A DNA stretch of 64,000 nt from Okapia johnstoni. Its lineage: Eukaryota; Chordata; Mammalia; Artiodactyla; Giraffidae. Shown one piece after another: positions 11,395 through 24,400 of this stretch; the first letter of the stretch is position 1, and every line of letters begins with the position of its first letter. The translations under genes and the position numbers were made by a program. The notes beneath the pieces are model-generated. The model was not told the DNA's origin and did not search any database. It saw only the letters and a program-made list of their open reading frames with translations. The DNA lies in the NCBI GenBank assembly GCA_024291935.2, contig CM044312.1:72621001-72685000 (forward strand), in the 5' to 3' direction.

Positions 11395-13440
11395 AAAAGT
11401 AATTTCTAACATCTCATTTCTGCTTCTTAGCTAAAATGAGGAAGTTGTTCCAGATGATCTATAAGGGATGTTCCAATGCTAGGTTTATTTGATCATCTAT
11501 TGTGTGAATCTATGCTTCTGTTACCTTCTTTTTTAGTATATACTATTGCACTGAAGTTTGCCAAATATTTGTTTAAGTATTGACAAATGACCATAATTGC
11601 AACAGGAGAAATTGTTCTAGATTTACAGAGTAGGTGACTGAAAGCTAGTAAGCAACAAGCTATAATATCTTGGTCAAATTCTAAACAAAGAATTACACTT
11701 TTTGTGTTGATTTTCTGATTGTAGAATTATATAGCAAATGTTTGTAAAGATTTCAATAAAATTTTCAGGCTAAATGATGCAAGTAAAATGGTTACTGAAA
11801 TTTCTACACAAATCCCATACCAGAAACATGAACTTAACAACTATCCATGCCCAAAAATACCTTCACAGAAGCTCAGGATTCCAAGTAAGGGACTATAGTG
11901 TCTGGGTGAAGGAGGTACTGTATTTTGAAGAGATTTTAAGAGATACACAATGGATGGCCTCAAACTTTTTAAAGTAGAAAATAAAACTTTATCCTGAGAA
12001 GATAGGTTTCCAGGGAAATACTTAGGAAAATGAAGATGCCACAGCAAAACCAAGAGAGTGAAGGCAAGGGTCACAAGATAGGAAAAAAATAAAGGACTGC
12101 TTAGCACAGCTCAATTCAATCATAATCTTGCTTTTAAAATGTATATAGATATGAAATGAATGTTATTTTTTAAAAGGCCAAATGGTATTTTAAAACTTAA
12201 AGAAAAATAGACAGTTGCCTTATTTTTCCCACTCTGTCCCATTCCCCAAGTTAAATTTTAGAATGCTGAACTATTTTTAGATGAAATAGTTAAAGTGTTC
12301 TTGATTTTTTTTTCAAAAAAAAAACTCAAAAAACCTGTTTTGTTTAATACAATTTCCTCCTGTAGAAGACAAGGATCTAACTTTTATGTATTACATACAA
12401 TACCACTCCATCCATCACATCTATATACACACTTCTCATCTTCCACCTCATAGTGTAGTTATTTTTCTAATATTATTGATCGTGTAAATCATTATTATAA
12501 ATTTTCTGAGCAGCAGAGCCAAGAAATAAACAATGAGTGCTTTCTTTCTGGTACATTTATGTTTTCCTGGTGATAATTGCATCCTTAGATCCTCTGTCCT
12601 CCTGGCCCAATAATAACTGGTTTTTGTTTTTTTCCCCTTTACCTGTGACATAATTCTTACCATGAAACTTCCCTTCTGCTGTTCCTGGAAATTCCCTACG
12701 CCCCTCATTTGCTGTATTAGCCATTTCCTTAATTCCCTGTCTTCTTTTACTTCCTTGTTTCAGTAAAATTTATATTCTGAGATTTCTTGGGCTCCTTACG
12801 AAACAGTAAAAGAGAAGTAAAATTTAGGACCTTGTGTATATTAAAATGTCTGTATCCTCTTTCTTGAAAATGTGTTTGCACAGAGAATAACAGCTGGAGA
12901 TAATTTTTGGACTTTTTTGAAGAGATTGCTATTTGACTTGTTAATCCCCAGTGCTGCTGTCTGTTGTCTCTTTGATTTGTATGTGACGTTACTCTCAAGC
13001 CCACCAGAGGTTTTTAAGAATTTCTCTTTATTCTTGGTACCTGTGATGTGAAAACAGGCAGCTAGGTCATAGCCTGTGGCCCTTTATATCCACTGTGCTG
13101 TAGATGGGTGACTTTCTGCACTCTGGGGACTTAATGTCTTTGATTCTGGAAAATATTCATGCATTCTATCCTATTTCCACACTTTGGTTTTGTTTTCTCT
13201 GGAAACCCAATTATGTGGATGTTGGGTCTATTCTGTAGCTGGCTACTCTAATGCTGCTCCCGTGGTTCCTCTGTACTTAGATATTCCAAATGCTTGCGCC
13301 ACTGTATTACTTCTACTATCATGGTTTTCTTTTTCCAGATTGCTGCCTTTTATTTATGTGGATTTTAGGATCTCATGGTTTTCTTTTTAAAGTGATTCTT
13401 TCCTATTTATTTTTTAAAATTATGATTAGAATTTTTTAAT
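11395..13440. other. Unassigned region
   Basis: About 2 kb with no recognisable gene. The 11830-11960 part looks like degraded repeat, but I cannot name the family. Short frames on both strands carry no motifs. Confidence 0.3.
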
Positions 13441-13442
13441 GT

Positions 13443-13737
13443 AATTTTTTATTAGTTTTTGGCTGTGCTGGGTCTTCATTTCTGCGCAGACTTTCCTCTA
13501 GTTGTGGTGAGTGGGGACTACTCTCTCTTTGTGGTGGCTTCTCTTGTTGAGGTACATGGGCTCCAGGTGTGGGGGGTTCAGTAGTTAGTGCTCCCAGGCT
13601 CTAGAGCACAGGCTTGGTAGTTGTGACGCACAGGCTTAGTTGCTCCACGGCATATGGGATCTTCCTGGACCAGGGATTGAACCATGTCTTCTGAGTTGGC
13701 TGGTGGATTCTTTACCACTGAGCCACCAGGAAAGCCC
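13443..13737 (-). mobile_element. CHR-type SINE (tRNA-Glu-derived, cetartiodactyl)
   Basis: On the minus strand the head at 13737 reads gggctttcctggtggctcag. It is followed by a long body made of repeated 'tagttgtg' and 'gcacaggctt' type blocks, ending in a TTGGCTGTGCTGGGTC motif (seen on + at 13457). That body distinguishes CHR elements from Bov-tA, which share the same tRNA head. Confidence 0.82.
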
Positions 13738-13964
13738 CATGGTTTTCTGTTTCACTAGTTTCACGATACAATATTGTCTCTTAGTTGTCTGATGATAGTA
13801 ATAACAAAAATATTTTGTGTTTGTTATTCCCTTTTCCTGTATTCAACCTTGTTGTTTATTTATATTTAACTTTTTTCATGCAAGTCAGAAGTATTCCTCA
13901 AATGTCTGGATTGTCCATTTACATTAAAGATTGTGGCAAAATGAATACAGAGTTCATTCTAGAG

Positions 13965-14085
13965 TTGCACTGTCCAATATGGTAGCCACTAGCCCCAAGT
14001 GACTATTGAGAACTTGAAACATACTTAATCCAGATTGAAATGTGTTCTAAGAGCAAAGTAAAAACCATACTTTTAACACCTTGTG
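13965..14085. mobile_element. Fossil hAT/Charlie-type DNA transposon end
   Basis: The sequence starts with a 'gcactgtccaatatggtagcc'-like block, then 'actagcc', 'gactattgagaacttgaaa'. This resembles the terminal region of a common mammalian non-autonomous hAT family. The opposite end is not clear. Confidence 0.5.
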
Positions 14086-16626
14086 CCCCTGCAAAAAAAT
14101 GTCATTAATAATTTATGTTTATTTAAATGATACCATTTATGATGTTGTAGTAAGTAATATATAATATTAAAAGTAATACCTATTTACTTACATTTACTTC
14201 AGTGTGGGTACTGTATACTTTAAAGGGATATTTAGCAGGAGGCTTGTATCATACTTGCAGCAGACAGTACTACTCTGAATTGAGCAGAAGGCCCTGAGCA
14301 TTTCGCTGTGCTCCCTGACCTCCTCCCTACTTCAGCTAATAAGTGGTGTCAAGCGTTTTCTCTTGTCCAGTTTCCCTAGAAAGGCATTCTGTACTGTTTT
14401 GCTTTATAGAGTTCTGGAACTGGTAGTGGAGGAGAAATCAGTGTGTGGGCTTAAACTTACTTCAATGTGGAAACACCCCACCTTCTGACAGATGAGGAAG
14501 GAAAGTGAGCAGGCTGTGTAAAGTATATGGAGAGAAGATTTAAGTTTAGGACTTTTTTAGATATTCAATCAAGTTAAGACTCTGCTTCCCATGCAACCCA
14601 TGATCCTATATGGACTTATACAGTAGATTCTTTTTGCTTCTGCTCTAGGTGTACATGTTTAGAATCTGACATGTAGGATGTTTGAGCAACTACCATTAGT
14701 CCACTATGCTTTCTACATGTTGACTGGTTTTTTTGTCTTCACTCATCTAAATTTTTGAGCTGAACATGTGTGTTCCTATTTTTATAAATTCTACAACTTT
14801 CATTTTAATGAGATTTCAGATGCCAGTGAAAATGTATTCCACCTGCCACGTTCAACCAGAGGTCATAATTTTAAATCTTAATATTTTGTTATTCCCTTCT
14901 ATCTTTTCTGTCAGATTATGTTCAGGTACTTAAGTCTCCTATAACCTGCTCTAATATGTCCATCTCTCTGTAGATAGGAACCTTTATGGCAAGCCAGGCT
15001 TAGCTTGTGCACATGCCTTTTTCCAACCATACCAATTACATTTCTAAATGATTTATGTGATTTATCTAATTTTATGTGCCATGAATCCCACTTCCTTCTA
15101 CTTTTTTACATTTAACTCATCTTCTAGGGAAGATTAAGGATGTAGGAGTTGTATGAACATATTCTTAGGAATTCAGTCCCCACTGATCTCTTTCTCAGCT
15201 AAACTTCTATGATGTGTGTTTCCCACAATTTATAGTTTTTTATACTATGATAAATTATCCTATGAGGTATTAATACACATGGTTTTATTCTGCCCACTTT
15301 ATTCTCTTTTCTAACTGCAAGATACGAAGCTGCAAATCGAGGGAGAACTTTTAGTGGATACAAGGAACTGACATTCGGTTACTATTCAGTCTTATTAAAG
15401 ACTAGGAAAATAGTGGTGCCCTAAGCATGGATAAAAGTGGAAACACAGAGTTTAGACATGAATGAATCCCAGAGAGCTGCTGTGATCTGTTCTGCAGCAG
15501 ATTCACTCCTAAAGGCAAGTTTTCTTCTCTCTTTCACCTCTCAAGTGGGAGGACCTCAGAATACAAGTGTTATCAGAGAGAACAAGCCTCAGGGAACACT
15601 GTCTCAGAGACCATGGCAGTGCAGTGTCTGGGGCTGTGTGTGGTACATAGGCCGCTGTTTAGAAGCAGATTCATGGAGCCCCTTGGACCCTAACACTGAG
15701 CTCAAGGTCCCTGAAGGTTATGCAAGTTAGTTGAGAAAAAGAAAGGCACCACCTGCAAAGTGCTCCAGGCCAGAACAAGAGAAAGTCATGGTCACAAATT
15801 TTGAGAGGGCATGTTCTGTGTTCTCATCTCTTTCTCTGAAAATAGCCTGTACTGAGAAAAATGTGACAAGAGTTTTAAACTTGAAATGACTGAGGAACAG
15901 CAAAAATGAAGTTTCTTCAAAGTGACTAAATATGCTATATCAGACAGAATGGAGCTTTGAGATAAAATGAAATTTAGTGCAACAAAATTTCGTTTTTGCA
16001 CACCTGAGTCTTTTGCACACCTGAGACTTTAAAACTCATTCCCATTTCGGTAATATACAGTATACAGCCATCCCCAAAGTTTCTTTCTCACAAACAAACA
16101 AAAATAAAACCTTTTCCATGTAACCATGATTATTTTTCTTTGTTTTAGATTAATTTTATATTTTATATTACCTTTGTCAGGTTAAACAGTTTTGTTTCCC
16201 AGAGTGATAGAAACTTGGACTCAATTTTTATTTTGAACTTTGATTTTGAAAACTTAACATGTAATATTTTCTCCCTTTAAAGAGTTATACCCATCTAGGG
16301 GACAGGAGATGGTCTTGATTTTGAGTTGATTGTATATACATACACATGTATATGCAATTTAAGCAAATAATTGTATTATCAAGATGGTATGACAGTCCAA
16401 TATTTAAAAATGGCTGCTTTAGAGAATAGCTAGAATTTTGGAAGCTGATCGTTATTTCCTAATATTTATAATTTGACAAGTAAAGCTCCCCCCATATTCC
16501 GATCTACTTTTATTGGAGCATTCTCTTACTTGCAGACAAGTGTCCTAAGTGATACAACCATAGCTTGGCATTCTTTGACCTTGAGCATTTTACTTGACCT
16601 CTCAGCCCCTTTGCCTCTCAGTACTT
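14086..16626. other. Unassigned region
   Basis: About 2.5 kb with no recognised repeat or gene. The longest frame (15437-15730, + strand, 97 codons) has no signal peptide, domain motif or splice context I recognise, so I do not call it a gene. Confidence 0.3.
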
Positions 16627-16696
16627 TGGTACTTTTCAGTTCAGTCACTCATTCGTGTCCGACTCTTTGAGACCCTGTGGACTGCATGGTACTTTT
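16627..16696 (-). mobile_element. 50-bp BovB/Bov-A 3'-end insertion with target-site duplication
   Basis: The segment 16637-16686 matches only the terminal 50 bases of the BovB 3' end (cagttcagtcactcattcgt onward). It is bounded by perfect 10-bp repeats tggtactttt at 16627-16636 and 16687-16696. This looks like an extremely 5'-truncated retrotransposition. Confidence 0.8.
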
Positions 16697-17037
16697 ACTA
16701 TTTGTAATGTTAGGAAAACAACAGTTTTTACTTCAAATTATGGTTATGAAGATTAATTTAGATAATCCATATAGAGTCCTTAGAAAGGTGTTTGCCCTGC
16801 AGTAAGTGCCCTTGATGTTAGCCATTTGTATTACATGACACACTTTGGGCTTTTCAAAAAAAGTGTTTCTGATAAGTTTTATCATTTCACACATTAAACA
16901 CCAAGTGGTCTTCCAAGGAATAACAAATCGTGATGCGATTATTTTAAAAGTCAGTCAACACACAAAAAGAATTTGTCAGCTGCCCGCCAGATTAAGATTC
17001 TAGAGATAAGTTCAATGACTTTTAAAAGCACTCACCG

Positions 17038-17165
17038 TATGCATACATATAGCCCCTCTTTTTTTTGATGTCCTTCCCATTTAGGTCACCGCAGAAAACT
17101 GAGTACAGAGTTCCCTGTGCTCTACAGTAGGGTCTCGTGACTCATCTATTTTATACATAATATTT
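17038..17165 (-). mobile_element. L1 3'-UTR fragment
   Basis: The sequence matches the ruminant L1 3' end: GATGTCCTTCCCATTTAGGT, then the GAGTTCCCTGTGCTCTACAG segment and ATTTTATACATAATA. There is no coding part. Confidence 0.7.
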
Positions 17166-17509
17166 GGAGCTCCTTTCTATCTGCTAGATTTGATGCTGCC
17201 AGATTCAAAACGATTTTTGCTCAAATAAGCTGAATATTTAAAAAATATAAAAGTACTCATCAGAAATAGCTTTGGTTACATATAGCCTAAAGGAAGACAG
17301 GACATTAGACACCATTTAGGTGGTATTTTCAATTAGACCTAAATAATTATTTGGCCTGTAATCTCATTCTACGAGGGTTCCCATATACCTGAAGGTTTAT
17401 TCGTGGGTTTAAACATGGAAGCTCCGTGAATTTCAGGGCAAGAAGAGTCCATCCCTGTCTCGAAGGACTTTGGGAGTTACCTATTGGATAGAGGAGAGCA
17501 AGACTCTGC

Positions 17510-17939
17510 TTTTTTTTTTTTTTTTTTAATACCAAAAACATTTTGCAATGGGGTATAGCCGATTAACGATGTTGTGAAGTTTCAGGTGAGCAGTGAAGGC
17601 ACTCAGCCATATATACACATGTATCCATTCTCCCTGGAGAAGGAAATGGCAACCCACTCCAGTGTTTTTGCCTGGAGAATCCCATGGGTAGAGGGGCCTG
17701 GCAGGCTACAGTCCATGGGGTCACAAAGAGTCAGACACAACTGAGTGACTGAGCACGTCCATTCTCCCCCAAACCCCACTCCCATCCAGGCTAGCACATA
17801 ACATTGAGCAGAGTTTCATGTGCTATGCAATAGGTTTTTGTTGGTTATCCATTTTAAATACAGCAGTGTGTACATGACCTTCCCAAGTCCTTAACCATCC
17901 TTTCCCCCCAGCAACCACGAGTTCATTTTCTAAGTCTGT
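17510..17939 (-). mobile_element. L1 3' end with 18-nt poly(A) tail, interrupted by a Bov-A SINE
   Basis: The T-run at 17510-17527 is the antisense poly(A) tail. It is followed by L1 3'-UTR sequence to about 17939, where homology stops at CTAAGTCTGTGA. A SINE splits it at 17635-17757. Confidence 0.8.
17635..17757 (+). mobile_element. Bov-A SINE nested in L1
   Basis: A Bov-A monomer (TGGAGAAGGAAATGGCAACC to CTGAGCACG) is flanked by perfect 11-bp duplications tccattctccc at 17624-17634 and 17758-17768. It inserted into the L1 3' UTR. Confidence 0.92.
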
Positions 17940-18239
17940 GAAGACAGCTTATTACCTAAATTCAGTAGAGCAACAGAGAGGGAAGGAATCCAGGACACAC
18001 CGCTGGACAGAGGCCAGGGGGAGGGTTACACAGAGAAAGAATGTGCTGCCCTCGTACTGCCCCTGGGTCTGGTAAGGTTAGTACAGCTTAGAATCGAATA
18101 TGATCAGAACGCATTATAACTGGCTGGCACCAGTAGAGTAGATTTTAAAATAAATGACCTGAGATTGTGAAGAAGAAAAACTTTTTTCACAGAGATAGCA
18201 TCTTTATTACCATTATCAATGATACCAGTAATTACAACT

Positions 18240-18380
18240 AGTTGTTGTAATAAGTGCATATATTTCATCTTATTTGATCCCCATGGTATTACGAGATAAA
18301 TATTGTTATCATTCTCATCTTTTAGAGGAGGAAACTGAAACACAGAGAAGTCAAGCAACAGGTCCAAGACCATTCAGGAT
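18240..18380 (+). mobile_element. MIR SINE fragment
   Basis: Contains a degraded MIR core: a TTATTTGATCC-type block, then TTATCATTCTCATCTTTTAG and GAGGAAACTGAAACACAGAG, with a CAAG...CAGGTC continuation. Confidence 0.6.
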
Positions 18381-18804
18381 ACTCACTATCAACCCAACAA
18401 CTTGTCTCCACAATCTGCAATCTTACCCACTCACTCTGTCCCAAAGTTCCTCTGCAGAACCCAGACTATCAATGTGTATCCCAGAGCACATGAAAAAAGA
18501 AAAGAGCCAACCAGCTATCAGGGATCCAGTCCTGTTTGGCCAGAGCCAATTGATCAATAGACATCAAGCCAAGCAAGCTTTTCCAAGATAAACCCCCTTT
18601 GTGGACAATTGCTATATTTGAGCTTCACAAGAAGTCAATAGTTATCAACTAATTTGCTTGCCAGACCCAGAGCAGTCTGAATTCCCTTTTTTCCTGCAGC
18701 CCAAAGGACTGCCCTTTTCCCTATCTCAAGTCTCTCTCTCTCTCCGGTACTCTCTTCTTCATTATTCCTGTTTACAAAGATAAAAAATACAGGTCACAAA
18801 AGGT
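18381..18804. other. Unassigned region
   Basis: No recognised feature, apart from a short CT-rich tract near 18731-18745. Confidence 0.3.
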
Positions 18805-19029
18805 TGTGTGTGCATGCTAAGTCGCTTCACTAGTGTCCGACTCTGTGCGGTCCCATGGACTGTAGCCTGCCAGGCTCCTCTGTCCATGGGATTCTCCAGG
18901 CAAGAATACTGGAGTGGGTTGCCATTTCCTACTTAAGGGAATCTTTCCGACCCAGGAATTGAACCCCTGTCTCTTATGTCTCCTGCATTGGCAGGCCAGG
19001 TGTTTACCACCAGTGCCACTTGGGAAGCC
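18805..19029 (-). mobile_element. Bov-tA SINE
   Basis: On the minus strand the tRNA-like head at 19029 (ggcttcccaagtggcactgg) is more diverged than the others. A complete Bov-A body follows. The element ends near 18808. Confidence 0.85.
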
Positions 19030-19773
19030 ATACCAAAGACTGTAAGATAATTTAAGTTGTAGACTTAACTTTTCAAGTCAGATATACCAGTTATATACTC
19101 CCTTTTGCCTTTTCTTAGAAATTTTTACTTGTCCTTCTAATTTAATTTGGCACTTCCCCAATTGTCTTTCTGAAACACTGTTCCAGTAGATGTTAATAAA
19201 GATATCCTAGGGTGACACATGGTCAAATAAGTTTGGGAAATAAGGCATACCAGGACCTTCTCTTGGAGCTGTGTTATGAGGATAGTAAGACTGAGAAATC
19301 ATGAAGTAAGGAAACTGTTGAATACGGCTTTTAAGTTAAATATTCTGGGCCCTCATAAGTACCAGGCTCAGTTTTTTGTTTTTTGTTTTTTTTTTTTTTT
19401 TGTATTGGAGTATGAAAAAACTTTTAAAGTGAGAGGAACAAAAGAGATTAGAGGAAAATTCACATTTCTAAAAAGTCAACTTCTATGACATAGTGTTACA
19501 ATATAGACTATTCATATTTTAAGAATGTTTTATGGTAAAAATAATTGAACCAAGAAAGTTTTATTTCAAAATATTTTTCCTCTGTGCTTTCAAATGGAAA
19601 TAAATTCTCCCCATGTTTATTACTTTTTAAAGATACGATTGCATTATTATTTCTGTCTTATTATGAGTTAGCATTTATACAACCTCAGGTTTCTAATTTC
19701 TTTAGCCTTGAATATGAATGTTTGCTTTCTCTAACCCTTAACATTCCCTGTAAGATAATATGCTTTACCTGCA
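19030..19773. other. A+T-rich region with T-tract
   Basis: Nothing gene-like. A T-run at 19380-19401 is followed by GTATTGGAGTAT, which resembles the extreme 3' end of L1. This could be a very short L1 insertion, but no duplication is evident. Confidence 0.35.
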
Positions 19774-19783
19774 GTAAGAGACA

Positions 19784-21474
19784 TTTGTTGTTGTTCAGTT
19801 GCTAAGTCATGTCTGACCCTCTGCGACCCCATGAACTGCAGCATGCCAGGCTTTCCTGTCCTTCACTCTCTACTTGAGTTTGCCCAAACTCATGTCCATT
19901 GAATCAGTGATGTCATCCAACCATCTTATCCTCTGTCACCCCCTTCTCCTCCTGCCCTCAATCTTTCCCAGCATCAGGGGCTTTTCCAGTGAATTGGCTG
20001 TTCGCCTCAGGTGGCCAAAGTACTGGAGCTTCAGCTTTAGCATCAGTCCTTCCAGTGACTATTCAGGGTTGACACCCTTTAGGCTTGACTAGGTTGATCT
20101 CTTTGCTGTCCAAGGAATTCTAGGAGTCTTCTCTAATACCACAGTTTGAAAGCATCAATTCGTCGGCACTCATCCTTCTTTATGGTCCAACTCTCACATC
20201 CATACCTGACTACCGGAAAAACCATAGCTTTGACTACATGGACCTATGTCGGTAAACCAATGCCCCTGAGTTTTAATACGCTGTCTAGGTTTGTCACAGG
20301 TTTTTATCCAAGGAGCAAGCATCTTTTAATTTCACGGCTGCAGTCACTGTCTGGAGTGATTTTGGAGTCCAAGAAAATAAAGTCTATCACTGTTCCCACT
20401 TTTTTCTCATCAATTTGCCTTGAAGTGATGTGACCAAATGCCATGATCTTAGTTTTTAAAATGTTGAATTTTAAGCCAGCTTTTTCACACTCCTCTTTCA
20501 CCTTCATCAAGAGGCTCTTTAGTTCCTCTTCACTTTCTGCCATTAAAGTGATATCATCTGCATATCTGAGGTTGTTGATATTCTCCTGGCAATCTTGATT
20601 TGAGCTTGTCATCTATCCAGCCCAGCATTTCTCATGATGTACTCTGCATATATGTTAAATAAGCAGGGTGACAATATACAGCCTTGATGTACTCCTTTCC
20701 CAATTTTGAACTAGTCCATTGTTCCACGTCCAGTACTAACTGTTGTTTTTTGTCCTGCATACAGGTTTCTCAGGAGCCAGGTAAGGTGGTCAGGTATGCC
20801 CACCCCTTTAAGAATTTTCCATACTTTGTTGTCATCCACACAGTCAAAGGCTTTAGTGTAGTCAATGAAGCAGATGTTTTTTTGGAATTCTCTTACTTTT
20901 TCTGTGATTCAGCAGATGTTGGTAATCTGATCTCTGGTTCCTCTGCCTCTTCTAAATCCAGCTTGTATATCTGGAAGTTCTTGATTCATGTACTGCTGAA
21001 GCCTAGCTTGAAGGATTTTGAGCATAATCTTGCTAGCATGTGAACTGAGTGCAATTATACGGTAATTTGAGCATTCTTCGACATTGCCTTTCTTTGGGAC
21101 TGTAATGAAAACTGAAGTTTTCCAGTCCTGTGGCCAATGCTGAGTTCTGCAGATTTGCTGGCATATTGAGTGCAGTACTTTAATAGCATCATCTTTTAGG
21201 ATTTGAAATAGTTCAGCTGGAACTCTATCACCTCCTCTAGCTTTGTTTGTAGTAGTAATTCTTCTTACGGCCTGCTCAACTTCACACGCCAGGATGCCTG
21301 GCTCTAGGTGAGCGACCATACCATTGTGATTATCCAGGTCATTAGAAACTTTTTTGTACAGTTCTTCTGTGTGTTCTTGTCACCTCTTCTTAATCTCTTC
21401 TGCTTCTGTTAGGTCCTTGCTATTTCTGTCCTTTATTGTGCCCATCTGTTCATGAAATGTCCCCTTGGAATCTG
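19784..21474 (-). mobile_element. BovB, older and diverged, with intact target-site duplication (copy 3)
   Basis: The 3' end at the left is TTTGTTGTTGTTCAG (CAACAA-type tail rather than TGAAC repeats), and the 5' truncation is at 21474. Perfect 10-bp repeats gtaagagaca lie at 19774-19783 and 21475-21484. It covers most of the RT and the C-terminal region, with many substitutions and frame breaks, so it belongs to an older subfamily than copies 1, 4, 5 and 7. Confidence 0.93.
20304..21319 (-). pseudogene. BovB reverse transcriptase remnants (copy 3)
   Basis: Segment 20909-21319 holds the RT fingers region (L-F-Q-I-L-K-D-D, then W-P-Q-D-W-K, then Q-A-G-F-R-R-G-R-G-T-R-D-Q). Segment 20304-20612 holds a Y-A-D-D motif changed to Y-A-D-D-I-T-L, with the following helix. 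Motif A lies between them in broken frame (about 20680-20905). Non-functional. Confidence 0.85.
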
Positions 21475-21484
21475 GTAAGAGACA

Positions 21485-24400
21485 CAGAAATATACTAATG
21501 TATTTTTTAAAATTTATATTCCTTATGCAGCAAGAAATCTGTATCTTAAACACTTGCCCCTTGATACTTAGTCTGACTAATATTCATTTTAAAAATCATT
21601 TAAATCTTTCCAAAGATATATATATATGTATATATCTTATAAAGTTAAATAAATATAAATGAGCTTTTAAAAATCTGTACAGGCACCAAATAGTAACGTA
21701 AAAAAATACTTGTAAAAGGCATCCAGTATGGTTTTCTTTTCTCAATATTAAGTAAAAATTTTTGTGCTTTTAAGCAGAATTTTTAGTTCTTGTGCAATAG
21801 AAGTTGTAACTTTTGGCAGTTTAATAAAAATTTATTTTAAATTCTAAGGTGAAACTACGTATTGTTTCCTAACAGTGCCTAGAAAAAATGGACATTCAAT
21901 TAATTTGAAATTAATTTTCTCTAATCTTATGTTTGTTGCCACAGCAGCTTTTCATATTTTCTTCCTTGAAGTCACTATCTTCTGGTAGAAACTTCCATAT
22001 CTTATGAAAGATGGAGAAATATTCTCTGCCTTTATGTTACACAGTGTGTTCTTTGTGTTAGTCAGTACTTGGTAACTGGTCTCTGACTCATGCTTGAGGA
22101 AGAAGCTACAATGTTAGGTTCTCTGTGAAGCTTCCCCTTCTAAAATCTACCCCCTCTGTAGGTTTCCCACAGTACCATAAACCTTCCATTAGACCATCTA
22201 GTGTATGATTTCATAATAATTTTTCTATGTGTCTGCCATTCCATGAAGCTAGAGTTTTATTTTCATAATTTCTGGACCCAGGAATATCTGGTGCCAAGGA
22301 GGAATAGTTTCTTAAGTAATTCTGTGAACCAATGAGTTTTTAACTATAATTTGTATATGAAAATAATAAATAATTGTGAAACATCAAAGTAGCATAGCAC
22401 AATGCATCTGCTGAGAGATTTATACCGACACAAGGTAAGAATTTAGATAGGGGCAAAAAAATGCCTTTCATTATCATGCATCCTTATGTCTTCTGACTAA
22501 TATTTGATATTACTTGTCACCTGGATGCATAAACCTAAGGTGATCCATTTCATACAAATGCTGGAAATATTAACATTAATCTAATTTTTCTAATTTTCTC
22601 CGTCAATTATCTCCTCTGTAGGAATGTAGGCTAACCATATCTAATTACAGAATTTTCTATAGACTTAAATAATAACATGGAAGTATTTAGCCTGACAACT
22701 GATCCATAATAATATGTCAACAAATAGTTGTCTTCCCCCTTATCCTTTCCTAGAACTTTTCAAGTTGTCCTTATAAGGAGGAATAAATAGTATTCTGTTT
22801 TTATATTTAATAATTTAATTTAGATAACTTTAAAAGAGTATTTAAAATAAAATAAATTTAAAAAGGCAAGAGCACTGGAGCCAGAATAATTTAGAAAAAA
22901 CTGACCTCACTCTAGTAACAGGGTACAGTATATGGGAATCAAAGAGGTGTAAACTATTCCAATTACCCAGGAAATGAATATTAAATTGACTAGCAGTGCT
23001 GAAAGTATAACAACATACAAAAAATATTAAAGTAATACACTAGCAAATATCAGGCCAGATCCTGGAAGAAGATATGTGAAGAGAGGGGAAATACAAAAAT
23101 TAAAAAAAAAAAAAATCAGGAGAAAAAGAGAGCAATATTTTAGCTGAGGGGCTTTGTTTTTTTAACTACTCTTAGGGCAATGTAAGATGAGCATTTCCTC
23201 AGATCTCTGAAACTTTATCTGTTAAATAATCGAGATTAGATGATTCTTAAAATTTCTTCACATTTTGCAATATAAAGTCACGAGCAAGAGAGAAAAAATG
23301 TGTCATACATGGAAGTGGGTGAAAGGTCTTTGAACTAAGAGTCACAGCTATTTATAACTGAGTAAATGTGGATGTCCCGTGAGCCCAGAGCCTTGTGGTT
23401 GTCTACGCTAGAATTTTTATGTATAACTGTCCTCTGTGTCTAAGCTACATCTCTAGAATATGAGCTCCTTAAGGTAAGTGTTGCTAAACTATCCAAGCCC
23501 ATTTGGGCACACACTGTTACTGTTATCTTGGTAAATGTTGGTAGCTTTCAATAAATAACAGTGGGGAGAGCTACAGATCTTTCTCAAAACAGGTACAAAG
23601 AAAGCCCTCTTAGTATTGGCTTCTAACGGAAGCAGTAAAGTAGCAGTTAAGTAGCGAGGTTCCACAACCTGCTCCATGGGATTTGTGAAGTACCCACTCT
23701 CTGCTCTTTTAAGTGTCCCAATAGTTCTTGCCTGGAAGTTTCAGCAGGGGCACACACAACTTGCTAACTACAAACTTCAGCTAACTGTCCAATCCCAGTC
23801 AGGTAGCCAGGAATGCCCTGAAATCAAGAGCTAGACAATGACCTTGGTGGGTTTTTATAGCCTGTGATATAAGGATAGAGAGTTAGCCAGTAATTTTTCT
23901 GGTCAGTTCACAAATCTTTTAAACCATTAATTTCACCAGTGAAAACCTCTCTGTTATATTTATTGTGAAAATTTCCAGATTTTAGGAGTAAAGGCAACTA
24001 AAATACCTATTTTGATTACACGCTAAGTAAACAGTTCTAGAATGAATATTCTCAACTAGGTTAGCTGTCCACTTAGATTAAAAGTATTCAATACTCCATC
24101 ATTGCATTTTATTTGCAAGGTTTTGAAGTACATTACAGAAAACCTCACTGGAAGGATCAGGCTTTCTTATTCTTGATGACAGGATTCTAAGAATACAGTG
24201 GACACATAACAGATTTTCATTAAGTATGTGTGTGGGTGTGTGTATGAGGATACACGTCATCAACTTTAACCCTTAGAGAATTAATGCCTTAAGTACTACC
24301 AGGAAAATCATATGTTTTTGTCTAATTTAGCATATACTGTAATGGCTTGATTTGCTTTTAGAATATATTTATCTTAGTTTCTTCATTCTTACAAGTTGCA

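Noticed and set aside
15437..15730. 97-codon + strand frame
   Set aside because: No domain, signal or splice context, and the composition is like its surroundings; open by chance.
18274..18591. 105-codon + strand frame
   Set aside because: Its start overlaps a MIR element and no motif is recognisable.
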